From Halorussus salinisoli (GTDB taxonomy: Archaea; Halobacteriota; Halobacteria; Halobacteriales; Haladaptataceae), in contig SZNP01000001.1 of NCBI GenBank assembly GCA_005239435.1, positions 1,326,042 to 1,390,041 on the forward strand: a stretch of 64,000 nt of DNA. The letters run 5' to 3'. A model generated the notes under the pieces. It had not been told where the DNA came from, ran no database searches, and was given only the letters and a program-made list of their open reading frames with translations. Both the position numbers and the translations under genes were made by a program. Shown here in pieces: positions 8,472 to 16,521 of this stretch; within the stretch, counting starts at the first letter, position 1, and every line of letters starts with the position of its first letter.

Positions 8472-9311
8472 CTATAGCCCGAGGATATCGCGTGCCTCGT
8501 CGGGAGTCGCTGGCTGGCGTCCGAGCGTCTCGGCCAGTTCGACCGTTCGCCGGACCAACTGCGCGTTGCTCTCGGCGAGTTCGCCCCGCCCGAAGTAGGC
8601 GTTGTCCTCCAGTCCGACCCGGACGTGGCCGCCGAGCAGGATGCCCATCGTCGTGAGCGGAAGCTGATGCCTCCCGAATCCGAGCGTGTTGAACAGCGCG
8701 CCGTCGGGCAGGTTCTCGACCGCGTTCAGCAGGTTTCGAGGCGAGGGCGGCGAGGTGGTGCCGCCGCCGAAGATGAGCGTCGCGTAGACGGGGTCGTCGA
8801 GTTCGCGCCGGTCCAGCAGGCCCCGAACCTCGTTGAGATGGCCGTCGTTGAACACCTCCAGTTCGGGCTTGATTCCCCGCTCGGCCATCTCGTCGTAGAG
8901 CGAGTCCACCATGCCTCGGGTGTTCTCGCTCGTGAGGTGGCGATACCGATTCAGCGGTCCCATGTCGAGGCTGGCCATCTCTGGCGGCGGGTCGGTCCGG
9001 AGCGACTGGCGGCGGGCGTCGAGCGACGCGCCCGTTCCGCCGGTCGAGTGCTGGACGACGAGGTTCGTCCGCGAGCGCACCTCGTCGGTAATTCGCTGGA
9101 AACGCTCGCGGTCGAACGACCGCTCGCCGCTGGGGCGCCGGGCGTGGAGGTGGACCACTGCGGCCCCTGCTTCCTCGCACTCGGCGGCGGCCCGCCCGAT
9201 CTCGTCGGGCGTCTCGGGCAGGTTCGGGTTGGCCTCCTTGCCGTGGACGCCACCCGTGAGCGCCGCGGTGACGATAACCGATTCGCCGTCCAGGTAGTCG
9301 TCGTAGGTCAT
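8472..9311 (-). CDS. BKACE-family beta-keto acid cleavage enzyme (3-keto-5-aminohexanoate cleavage protein-like)
   Basis: This 279-residue TIM-barrel protein of the DUF849/Kce family has the zinc motif HLHAR (H54, H56) after AAAECEEAGAAVV, QHSTGG in the barrel, and VRVGLEDN carrying the acidic zinc ligand. Family members condense a beta-keto acid with acetyl-CoA and cleave it to acetoacetate plus a CoA ester; the specificity cannot be assigned here. The start ATG overlaps the stop of the upstream 96-residue gene (ATGA), so the two are translationally coupled. Confidence 0.9.
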   Translation of the reverse strand: MTYDDYLDGESVIVTAALTGGVHGKEANPNLPETPDEIGRAAAECEEAGAAVVHLHARRPSGERSFDRERFQRITDEVRSRTNLVVQHSTGGTGASLDARRQSLRTDPPPEMASLDMGPLNRYRHLTSENTRGMVDSLYDEMAERGIKPELEVFNDGHLNEVRGLLDRRELDDPVYATLIFGGGTTSPPSPRNLLNAVENLPDGALFNTLGFGRHQLPLTTMGILLGGHVRVGLEDNAYFGRGELAESNAQLVRRTVELAETLGRQPATPDEARDILGL

Positions 9312-9598
9312 CCGTCGGGTCCCTCTCCGGCGGTCGTGGCTGTCTCGTCTTCGGCGTCCTCGCTGTTCTTGCCACCGTTCGGGACCTCGGAAAGCCCCTC
9401 GTGGTCCCGGTAGATTTCACAGTCGGTCTCGTGGTCGAGGTCGTACCGGTCGTTGCAGATGTCGGCGCGCATCGGCTGGACGAACTCGTGGGCGGCGGTG
9501 CAGTACGCGCGGGGTTCGGCGGTGTCGGTGTCGGTGTCGTCCGAACCGGCTCCGTCGGACAGCGACCGGTATTCAAGATACGGGCAGTCTTCGGACAC
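9308..9598 (-). CDS. Small Cys-containing protein coupled to the BKACE gene
   Basis: This 96-residue acidic protein has four well-spaced cysteines, in CPYLEYR, YCTAAHEF, DICNDRY and DCEIYR, confined to the first 65 residues. The tail is Glu/Asp/Thr-rich. The cysteine pattern suggests a metal site, zinc or Fe-S. I do not recognise a named family, although the compact CPYLEYR...CEIYR arrangement looks conserved. It sits just upstream of, and overlaps, the BKACE gene, so a shared function or shared regulation is likely. Confidence 0.7.
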   Translation of the reverse strand: MSEDCPYLEYRSLSDGAGSDDTDTDTAEPRAYCTAAHEFVQPMRADICNDRYDLDHETDCEIYRDHEGLSEVPNGGKNSEDAEDETATTAGEGPDG

Positions 9599-9601
9599 GG
9601 G

Positions 9602-9982
9602 CTACGGAACGAGAGGTCGGCGTAAAACAGTTCGGCGCGGGGTCGAATCTGCCGGGAGTAGTCCGCCGAGTTTGTCTCGGACCTTCTCGGTGCCGACGAG
9701 CCCGGGAGCGACCGCGTCCGCGAGCGCTTCGACGTCCTCGCGGTCGGTCGCGTCGCACTCGACCGGCTGGACCTCACCGGGGCGGTCGCTCTGGGCGATT
9801 TCCTCGGCGACGGCCTCGACGTCGGTCAGCGTCCGGGAACACGCCACCGCGTCTGCCCCGTCGGCCGCGAACAGTTCCGTTATCGTCCGGCCGATACCGC
9901 TCGACCCGCCGGTCACGACTGCGGTCTGGCCGTCGAGTCGAAACCGTTCCAAACTTAGCGGACTGGTCGAGTCGTCTGTCAC
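9602..9982 (-). pseudogene. Short-chain dehydrogenase/reductase remnant with internal deletion
   Basis: The 126-residue frame begins as a classical SDR: DGQTAVVTGGSSGIGRTI (NAD(P)-binding, about residues 17-34), then DATDREDVEALADAV. It jumps straight to APGLVGTEKVRDKLGG, a motif normally found after the catalytic Tyr-x-x-x-Lys. The NNAG region, the catalytic Ser and YxxxK are all absent, as is the normal C-terminus. The protein is half the usual 250 residues. A loss of roughly 100 codons is inferred, and the product should be inactive. Confidence 0.75.
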
Positions 9983-10063
9983 GCTTTCGCGTCATGCCGT
10001 TCCCCGTATCACGCCTGCGGCACCTCCCGGTTCTGCCGCGACCGGTTCGGGAACGCGTCTCTC

Positions 10064-10807
10064 CTACAGTTCGATAGTCTGCAAATCGTCCGGAAACCGC
10101 ACGTCACCGTCGTACGCCGCCCTGATGGATTTCAGCATCTCCTCGTGGCGACCCTCGGTGTGGGGGTAGAGATGGGTCAGGTACACCGTGTCGATGTCCG
10201 TGCCGGACCCCGCCAGCGCCTCGCCGAGTTGGGTCGGCGTCGGGTGGTTGTCCACGTCCACCTCGTCGGGGAACGAGCAGTCGTGGGCCAGCGCCTCGCA
10301 CCCGTCGGCGAAGTTGGCGAGTCCCTCGAAGGCCTCGCTGTCGCCGCTGAAGGTGAACTCGTCGCCGAATCGGTAGGCCAAGCAGGGGAGCGAGTGGCGG
10401 GTCTCGTAGCCCTCGACCTCGAACCCGGCGATCTCGAACTCGTGGGCACCGACCTCTCGAATCTGTAGGTCCACGCGGCCTTTCAGGTAATCGTGGACGT
10501 CGAGGAGGTCGTCCATCAGCGACTTGGTGCCCGAGGGGCCGACGACTTCGAGGTGTTCCTCGCCCGCCAGCCACCGTGCCTTGAGCAGGGGCAGGACGTC
10601 GGCGACGTGGTCGAGATGGTGGTGGGTGAGCAGAACCGTCGAGACGTTCTCGTAGCCGATATTCGACTGCTGGAGCCGGTGGAGGACGCCGCTCCCGCAG
10701 TCCACGAGGACGCGTCGGTCTGCCTCCTCGTCTTCGACGACGAGGCCGGTCTGGTACCGCTCGCCGGTCGGCATCGCGCTTCCGGTGCCGAGAAACGTGA
10801 CCTGCAT
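10064..10807 (-). CDS. MBL-fold metallo-hydrolase (RNase Z-like group)
   Basis: This 247-residue protein opens with MQVTFLGTGSAMP and has the metal motif THHHLDH (about residues 60-66), TRHSLPCLAYRF, FSGDSE and TPTQLGEA, as in the RNase Z/arylsulfatase branch of the beta-lactamase fold. It is shorter than true RNase Z (about 300) and its motif 2 is HHHLDH rather than HFHGDH, so tRNA 3' processing is not assumed. A TATA-like CATTAACA lies about 30 bases upstream of the start on the minus strand. Confidence 0.85.
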   Translation of the reverse strand: MQVTFLGTGSAMPTGERYQTGLVVEDEEADRRVLVDCGSGVLHRLQQSNIGYENVSTVLLTHHHLDHVADVLPLLKARWLAGEEHLEVVGPSGTKSLMDDLLDVHDYLKGRVDLQIREVGAHEFEIAGFEVEGYETRHSLPCLAYRFGDEFTFSGDSEAFEGLANFADGCEALAHDCSFPDEVDVDNHPTPTQLGEALAGSGTDIDTVYLTHLYPHTEGRHEEMLKSIRAAYDGDVRFPDDLQTIEL

Positions 10808-10935
10808 GTTGGATTCGCGGGGCCGAACGGTGTTAATGGCTTGGATGCCGATTCCCGCGCATCTTCCGGCGTGGCCGGAGTTCCGGGGAGTGGACCTTCG
10901 ACGAGACGGAATCGTGGTACGACGACGCCGGACGA

Positions 10936-10963
10936 TTTATATCTGACTTCGTTTCGAGAAACG
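10936..10963 (+). promoter_or_regulatory. Orphan TATA box followed by a dyad (operator-like)
   Basis: GATTTATATC (about 10934-10943) is a good archaeal TATA box. Seven bases later CGTTTC-GA-GAAACG (10950-10963) forms a 6-bp inverted repeat at the position where a repressor could block initiation. No gene starts nearby on the plus strand before 11241. This is sequence inference only. Confidence 0.35.
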
Positions 10964-11002
10964 GACGCCGACACACGGTACTACGCTCTGCGCGACCGAT
11001 TA

Positions 11003-11030
11003 CACTTTCACTGGGTGGCAAAGAGATAAG
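11003..11030 (+). promoter_or_regulatory. Promoter-like module, upstream copy
   Basis: CACTTTCACT then GGGTGGCAAA then GATAAGT. The same blocks in the same order recur at 11184-11215, directly upstream of the helicase gene. The copy may drive a second, earlier transcript or may be a decayed duplicate. Confidence 0.35.
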
Positions 11031-11183
11031 TCCGAACTTCGCCCGAATTTTCGCCAGCAGTCGTCCGCGCCGCCCGTCGGGTCCGCGGCCGGGACCCGCC
11101 CACCCGCTAAACTCACCGACCGCCGAACGCGCTAGGCCCACGGAACCCCCCGACCCCGACGCGGACGCCGAACTCGCCCGTTT

Positions 11184-11215
11184 CACTTTCACTCCGGTGG
11201 CCAAACCGTCTTAAG
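11184..11215 (+). promoter_or_regulatory. Putative promoter of the Lhr-type helicase gene
   Basis: CACTTTCACT, CCGGTGGCCAAA and a TATA-like CTTAAG (11210-11215) lie about 30 bases before the ATG at 11241, the usual spacing for a leaderless haloarchaeal transcript. The rest of the 10808-11240 gap shows no coding region. Confidence 0.45.
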
Positions 11216-11240
11216 TTCCCGCCCCTAACGGACCGCCAAG

Positions 11241-14015
11241 ATGGGAGCGCGCGACCTGCTGGCGCGCGGAGAGTTCGACTTCGACGCCGAGTCGGTCGAG
11301 GTAGACGACGCCGCCGTCCTCGAATCGCTGGAACCCGAAGTCAGGGAGTGGTGGGTCGAGCAGTTCGGCGAGTACGTCCCGGAGAACGGCGGCCTGTTCA
11401 CCCCGCCACAGAAGGAGGCCATCCCCCTCGTCCGTGAGGGGACCAACGCCCTCGTCGCGTCGCCGACGGGGAGCGGGAAGACGCTGGCGTCCTTCACCGC
11501 GATTCTGAACGAGTTGTTCCGCCGGGAGCGCGAGCAGGAGTCGGGACTGGACAACTCGGTCTACTGCCTCTACGTCTCGCCGCTCAAGTCGCTGGCCAAC
11601 GACATCCACCGAAATCTGGAGGTGCCCCTGGAAGGCATCCGCGAGAAGGCCGAGGCCCGCGGCGGGGAGGTCGGCGAGGTCCGCCACGCCATCCGCCACG
11701 GCGACACCGACGACGCGGCCCGCCAGAAGATGCTGAAAGAGACCCCGCACATCCTCAACACGACGCCCGAGACGCTGGCAATCCTGCTCAATTCCCCGAA
11801 ATTCAAGAAGAAACTGGAGACGGTCGAGTACGTCGTCGTGGACGAGATTCACAGTCTGGCCGACGGCAAGCGGGGCACCCACCTCGCGGTGAGTCTGGAG
11901 CGACTGGAGAACTTGGCCGAGACGTCGCCGACCCGAATCGGTTGTTCGGCCACCGTCGAACCCCTCGAAGACATCGCGGACTTCCTCGTGGGCCGGGAGT
12001 CTGCTGGCGACGAGTCGAGCGCCGGACCCGCCCGCGACCGCGAAATCGTGGACACGCGGTTCGTCCGAGAGTTCGATATCGAACTACAGTGCCCGACCGA
12101 CGACCTCATCGACACGCCCAGAGACGTGGTGAACGAGCGGTTCTACGACCGACTTCACGACCTAATCGGCGACCACACCAACACGCTCGTCTTCACCAAC
12201 ACCCGGTCGGGCGCAGAGAGGGTTCTCCACAACCTCCGGGAGCGATACGACGCCTACCACGAGGAAAACTCCGGGTGTCACCACGGCAGTCTCTCGAAGG
12301 AGGCCCGCCAGTCCATCGAGCAGGACCTGAAGGAAGGCACTCTCGACGTGGTGACGACCTCGACCAGCCTCGAACTCGGCATCGACATGCCCCACATCGA
12401 CCTCGTGGTGCAGGTCGGGTCGCCGAAGTCGGTGGCCTCCCTGCTCCAGCGCGTCGGGCGGGCGGGCCACCAACTCGGCCAGACCGTCGCGGGCCGGGTG
12501 ATCGCGCTCGACCGCGACGAACTCGTGGAGTGCGCCGTGATGTTGAAGAAGGCCGAGGAAGGGTTCGTGGACCGCGTCTTCGTCCCCGAGGAGGCCTACG
12601 ACGTGGCGGCCCAGCACGTCTACGGGATGGCCATCAACGCGGTCCGGCCCGAACAGGAGGTCCGGGACACGCTCCGGCGGGCCTACCCCTACCGCAACTT
12701 CTCGGACGACCAGTTCGAGACCCTCTTTCGGTATCTGACCTCCGACTACGAGGGGTTGGAGGACAAGAACGTCTACGCCAAAATCTGGCGCGACGAGAAC
12801 GACCCGCCCGACGGCGAGTATCACTACCCCGAGTTCGACGTGGGCCGACCCCTCGTCGGGAAGCGCGGCAGATTGGCGCGAGTCATCTACATGACCAACA
12901 TCGGGACGATTCCCGACTCGTTCACCTGCGACGTGTTCACTCGCGGCGACAACGAGTGGGTCGGCGACCTGGACGAGTCGTATCTCGACACGCTCGAAAA
13001 GGGCGACGTGTTCGTCCTCGGCGGCCAGCACTTCGAGTTCGAGTACCGCCGAGGGTCGAAGGTGTACGCCGACAGGACGAACGCTCGGCCCACGGTCCCC
13101 TCGTGGTTCTCCGAGCGCCTGCCCCTCTCCTACGACCTCGGCAGGTCCATCTTGGAGTTTCAGGGCGACCTGCTCGAAACGTTCCGGAAGCGGGGCAAGC
13201 CCGCGGCCAGGGTCTGGCTCCGTGAGTTACCGCTGGACGAGAACAGCGTCCGGGCGATCGCCCGGATGTTCGACGAGCAGATTCGATACGCCGGACCCGA
13301 GAGCGTCAGCACCGACTCCCGACTGGCGGTCGAGATCGAACTCGACCGCGACGAGTACGAGCGCCACTACTACGTCCACTCGAACTACGGCCGGAAGTTC
13401 AACGACGGTCTCTCGCGACTCGTGGCCTATCGATGCGCCAACGCCGCCAACACCAACGTCTCGGTCGCCGTCGCCGACCACGGATTCACGGTCTCGATGC
13501 CGCTGAATCGGAAGGTGGACGTGGCCGAGATTCTGCGCGACATCGACCCCGAGGAGGTTCGCCCGGACCTCCGGGCGGCGCTCGACGGCACCGAACTCCT
13601 CCAGCGGTACTTCCGCATCAACGCCACCCGGTCGCTTATGATCCTGAAGCGGTACAAGGGCTACGAGAAGTCGGCCAGCGAACAGCAGGTCTCCAGCGAG
13701 ATGCTGTTGGGGTTCGCTCGGGACCTGGAGGACTTCGCGGTCATCGAGGAGACCTACCGGGAGATCATCGAGGACAAACTCGCGGTCTCGGCCATCGAGG
13801 ACGTGCTGGGCGACGTGCAGGCCGGGGACGTGACGGTGGTCCAGAACCGCGTGGACACGCCGACGCCGAAGGCGTTCGGTCTCGCCACGCTGATGGCCAG
13901 CGACGTCGTGCTGGCCGAAGATGAGAGCGCGGTTCTCCAGGAGTTCCACGACCGCGTGATGGACGAAATCGGCGACGAGTACGAGAGCGCGGGCGGAGCG
14001 TCGGCGGCCCGATAG
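11241..14015 (+). CDS. Lhr-type superfamily 2 DEAD/DEAH helicase
   Basis: This 924-residue protein has Walker A ASPTGSGKT (about residues 73-81), DEIH box (201-204), motif III-like CSAT, and motif VI-like LLQRVGRAGHQ (about 400-411). A long C-terminal part (about 500-924), typical of the Lhr core and its DUF4145/Lhr-associated region, contains YEKSASEQQVSSEMLL. Archaeal Lhr proteins are 3'-5' helicases active in DNA repair or RNA processing. The size and motifs fit the Lhr2/ASH-Ski2-like group. The start is at ATG 11241 with a putative promoter 30 bases upstream. Confidence 0.93.
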   Translation: MGARDLLARGEFDFDAESVEVDDAAVLESLEPEVREWWVEQFGEYVPENGGLFTPPQKEAIPLVREGTNALVASPTGSGKTLASFTAILNELFRREREQESGLDNSVYCLYVSPLKSLANDIHRNLEVPLEGIREKAEARGGEVGEVRHAIRHGDTDDAARQKMLKETPHILNTTPETLAILLNSPKFKKKLETVEYVVVDEIHSLADGKRGTHLAVSLERLENLAETSPTRIGCSATVEPLEDIADFLVGRESAGDESSAGPARDREIVDTRFVREFDIELQCPTDDLIDTPRDVVNERFYDRLHDLIGDHTNTLVFTNTRSGAERVLHNLRERYDAYHEENSGCHHGSLSKEARQSIEQDLKEGTLDVVTTSTSLELGIDMPHIDLVVQVGSPKSVASLLQRVGRAGHQLGQTVAGRVIALDRDELVECAVMLKKAEEGFVDRVFVPEEAYDVAAQHVYGMAINAVRPEQEVRDTLRRAYPYRNFSDDQFETLFRYLTSDYEGLEDKNVYAKIWRDENDPPDGEYHYPEFDVGRPLVGKRGRLARVIYMTNIGTIPDSFTCDVFTRGDNEWVGDLDESYLDTLEKGDVFVLGGQHFEFEYRRGSKVYADRTNARPTVPSWFSERLPLSYDLGRSILEFQGDLLETFRKRGKPAARVWLRELPLDENSVRAIARMFDEQIRYAGPESVSTDSRLAVEIELDRDEYERHYYVHSNYGRKFNDGLSRLVAYRCANAANTNVSVAVADHGFTVSMPLNRKVDVAEILRDIDPEEVRPDLRAALDGTELLQRYFRINATRSLMILKRYKGYEKSASEQQVSSEMLLGFARDLEDFAVIEETYREIIEDKLAVSAIEDVLGDVQAGDVTVVQNRVDTPTPKAFGLATLMASDVVLAEDESAVLQEFHDRVMDEIGDEYESAGGASAAR

Positions 14016-14073
14016 CGTGAACGACGACCCGGACCAGCGGGCGAGTCGAAGGGGTTCACGGACCAGTGTCCGG

Positions 14074-14083
14074 ATATTTATAA
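14074..14083 (+). promoter_or_regulatory. TATA box for the 81-residue gene
   Basis: ATATTTATAA is centred about 30 bases before ATG 14109, matching a leaderless haloarchaeal promoter. Confidence 0.55.
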
Positions 14084-14108
14084 GAGGCCGACGTGATGGG
14101 TACGTTCG

Positions 14109-14354
14109 ATGGGAGACCCGAAGGACGTCGACGTTTCGAACCTCTCGCCGCTCGCGTGGCGCTTGCTACGGGTCGCCGCGGGCTACGAACAGCGGGCTAT
14201 CGAACGCGAAGTCGACGAGTTGGTGCAGGCACACGTCTCGATGCTCGAAAGCGGTACGCGGGCGCTTTCGCTGTCTCGGCGACGATTGCTCTTCGAACTC
14301 TACGCCGCGGAACTCGACGACGAGCAGGTTCGGGCAATCGCCGAACACTTTTAG
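14109..14354 (+). CDS. Small conserved hypothetical helical protein
   Basis: This 81-residue, charged, mostly helical protein (LSPLAWRLLRVAAGYEQRAI near the N-terminus, DDEQVRAIAEHF at the end) has no cysteines and no membrane segment. It has its own TATA box at the right distance, supporting ATG 14109 over competing frames. I do not recognise a family. Confidence 0.65.
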   Translation: MGDPKDVDVSNLSPLAWRLLRVAAGYEQRAIEREVDELVQAHVSMLESGTRALSLSRRRLLFELYAAELDDEQVRAIAEHF

Positions 14355-14425
14355 CTCCGTCCGATTCCCCTGTTCACTAATCGTAAGATATTAATCGGTA
14401 CATACCATCGCGTGAACGTGTATCA

Positions 14426-16054
14426 ATGATACAGGGGTTGTCGTCGGCACGTAGACGTGTCGTGATGTTCGCTCTCGCACTACTGGGGACCGCCGTCATC
14501 GCTGGCGCTCCGACTCCGAACGGCCTCTCGGTGCGAGGGCAGTTCGCGCTCGCCACCATGTTCTTCGCGGGCGTGCTCTGGGTAACTGGGACGTTCCCGC
14601 TCGCAGTGACCGCACTTTCGATACCCATCTTGCTAACCACCTTCGGGGTGTATGCCGATCTCGACGAGGCGCTCGTCGGCTTCGCCGACCACCTCATTTT
14701 CCTGTTCATCGCCGGATTCATGCTGGCGAACGCGCTCCAGAAGTACGACATCGACCGCCGAATCGCACTGTGGATGATGTCGACGATGGGGACCTCGCCC
14801 CGGCGACTCGTACTCTCGGTCATGCTGGCGACGGCGTTCCTCTCGATGTGGGTGTCGAACACGGCGACGACGGCCATGATGACGCCCATCGCGCTGGGCG
14901 TACTCACGCAGGTCATCGGCCGCGACGGCGTCGAAGCGGCCTCCGCAACTGCGGACGAGGTGAACTCGGACGTGGCGGCGGACGGCGGTGCGGCATCGAC
15001 CGCCGAGTTCGCTGGCGATGGTGAGTTCAGCAACATCCAAGTGTCGATGCTTCTCGGCACCGCATACGCCGCGAGCGTCGGCGGCGTCGGCACGCTCATC
15101 GGGACGCCACCGAACGCGGTGCTGGCGTCGCAACTCAACCAGATGTTGGGGTACGAGATCGGGTTCGCCCAGTGGTTGCTCATCGGCCTCCCGGTCGTCG
15201 TCGTCACGCTCCCTATCGTCTGGTACATGCTCACGTACGTCCTCTACCCACCGCAGGTCGAGGACGTGAGTGACGCCCGCGAGGAGGCCAGCAGGTACCT
15301 CGCGGAGGAGGGGTCGCTCGACCCGCGGGGCAAGCGCGTCGCGGCCATCTTCACCGGCACCGCGCTGCTCTGGGTCCTCGGCGGCCTCGGAGACTTCGTC
15401 GCTCCCCTCCTCCCCGACGCGTGGGCGGTGACGCTGTTCGGCGGTGAGGGGACGAGCGTCTTCGGCGTCGACGGTCATCAGGGACTGTTCTACTACGTCG
15501 TGGTCGGACTGATGTCCATTCCGGCGCTCGTGCTCGCCGACACGATGGAGTGGGACGAACTCGCCGACATCGACTGGGGGACCATCCTCCTGTTCGGTGG
15601 TGGTATCGCGCTCGCCGACGCGCTCGCCGCGACGGGTGCGACCAAGTGGATCGCCGACACTATCTTCAAGTCGCTAACGGGCGCGCCAATCCTGCTGGTG
15701 GTCGCAGTCGTCGTCCTCCTCGTCATCTTCCTGACGGAGATGACCTCGAACACGGCCACCGCGACCATCATCATCCCCATCCTCATCAGCATCGGTGGAG
15801 TCTTCGCGGCCACGCTCGGCCTCACCGACGTCGCCGCCGCCGTCTTCCTCTCGGTGTCGGGCGCTATCGCAGCGAGTTTCGCGTTCGCGCTCCCGGTCGC
15901 AACGCCGCCGAACGCCATCGTCTTCGGGAGCGGATACCTCAAGCAGAGCCAGATGATGCGCGCGGGAGTCGTGCTGAACCTCCTGATGACGGTCGTCCTC
16001 ACTGGGTTCATCTGGTTGCTCTTCCAATTCGTCTGGCCCTACGTCCTCTGGTAG
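14426..16054 (+). CDS. DASS/SLC13-family Na+/anion symporter
   Basis: This 542-residue protein has about 11-12 membrane segments. The two halves carry the family Ser-Asn-Thr signatures, SNTATTAMMTP (about residues 145-155) and SNTATATIIIP (about 435-445), which bind sodium and the carboxylate or sulfate substrate. GTPPNA and ATPPNA form the matching repeated helix-hairpin tips. A soluble acidic insert (about 165-195) is a haloarchaeal addition. The substrate (dicarboxylate, sulfate or phosphate) is not decided by the sequence. The start ATG 14426 has a TATA-like GATATTAATC about 35 bases upstream. Confidence 0.9.
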   Translation: MIQGLSSARRRVVMFALALLGTAVIAGAPTPNGLSVRGQFALATMFFAGVLWVTGTFPLAVTALSIPILLTTFGVYADLDEALVGFADHLIFLFIAGFMLANALQKYDIDRRIALWMMSTMGTSPRRLVLSVMLATAFLSMWVSNTATTAMMTPIALGVLTQVIGRDGVEAASATADEVNSDVAADGGAASTAEFAGDGEFSNIQVSMLLGTAYAASVGGVGTLIGTPPNAVLASQLNQMLGYEIGFAQWLLIGLPVVVVTLPIVWYMLTYVLYPPQVEDVSDAREEASRYLAEEGSLDPRGKRVAAIFTGTALLWVLGGLGDFVAPLLPDAWAVTLFGGEGTSVFGVDGHQGLFYYVVVGLMSIPALVLADTMEWDELADIDWGTILLFGGGIALADALAATGATKWIADTIFKSLTGAPILLVVAVVVLLVIFLTEMTSNTATATIIIPILISIGGVFAATLGLTDVAAAVFLSVSGAIAASFAFALPVATPPNAIVFGSGYLKQSQMMRAGVVLNLLMTVVLTGFIWLLFQFVWPYVLW

Positions 16055-16078
16055 TCGAGCACCGCCGCAATCGCCGCC

Positions 16079-16462
16079 CTACTCCTCCTCGGCCGCGTCC
16101 CAGTCGTCGCCGATTCGGTCGTAGCCCATCATCTCGGGACCAGCGTGCTGGGTGAAGACGACCTTCGCGTTCGGTTCGGGTACGCCCCATCGCTCGTTCG
16201 CGGCGTCCATCACCGCGAGTGCGAACTCTCGTCGTTTTTCGACTGGACGGCCCTCCCGTACGTCGGCGTTCAAAAGCAGTATCGGACCCGACTCGGCGCG
16301 TCCGAGATGGAGGTCGGCATCGCTCCGGTCCCGAAGCGTGACGGCGACGTGTTCCGCTGTCGTCTCCATAATGTCTGTGTAGAGTCGAGTCACCTCGTCC
16401 GCGAACGCGTCTTTCTCGTCGGCGCTCGCGTCGTACGTCACGTCGAACTGTAGAAGCGGCAC
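16079..16462 (-). CDS. Tautomerase/MIF-superfamily protein with catalytic Pro-1
   Basis: Starting at GTG 16462 gives a 127-residue protein beginning Met-Pro-Leu-Leu-Gln-Phe. After Met removal this exposes Pro-1, the general base of 4-oxalocrotonate tautomerase/MIF enzymes. The frame can be extended to ATG 16525, but that would bury the proline and overlap the next gene. RREFALAVMDAANERWGVP and NAKVVFTQHAGPEMMGYD fit the family's second beta-alpha-beta unit. The substrate is unknown. The start choice rests on the Pro-1 argument. Confidence 0.8.
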   Translation of the reverse strand: MPLLQFDVTYDASADEKDAFADEVTRLYTDIMETTAEHVAVTLRDRSDADLHLGRAESGPILLLNADVREGRPVEKRREFALAVMDAANERWGVPEPNAKVVFTQHAGPEMMGYDRIGDDWDAAEEE

Positions 16463-16521
16463 GCGTATCGATTCGGACCGGGGAACCGTTAGTGGTGCGG
16501 ACTGGTCTGTTCGTCGGGCAC

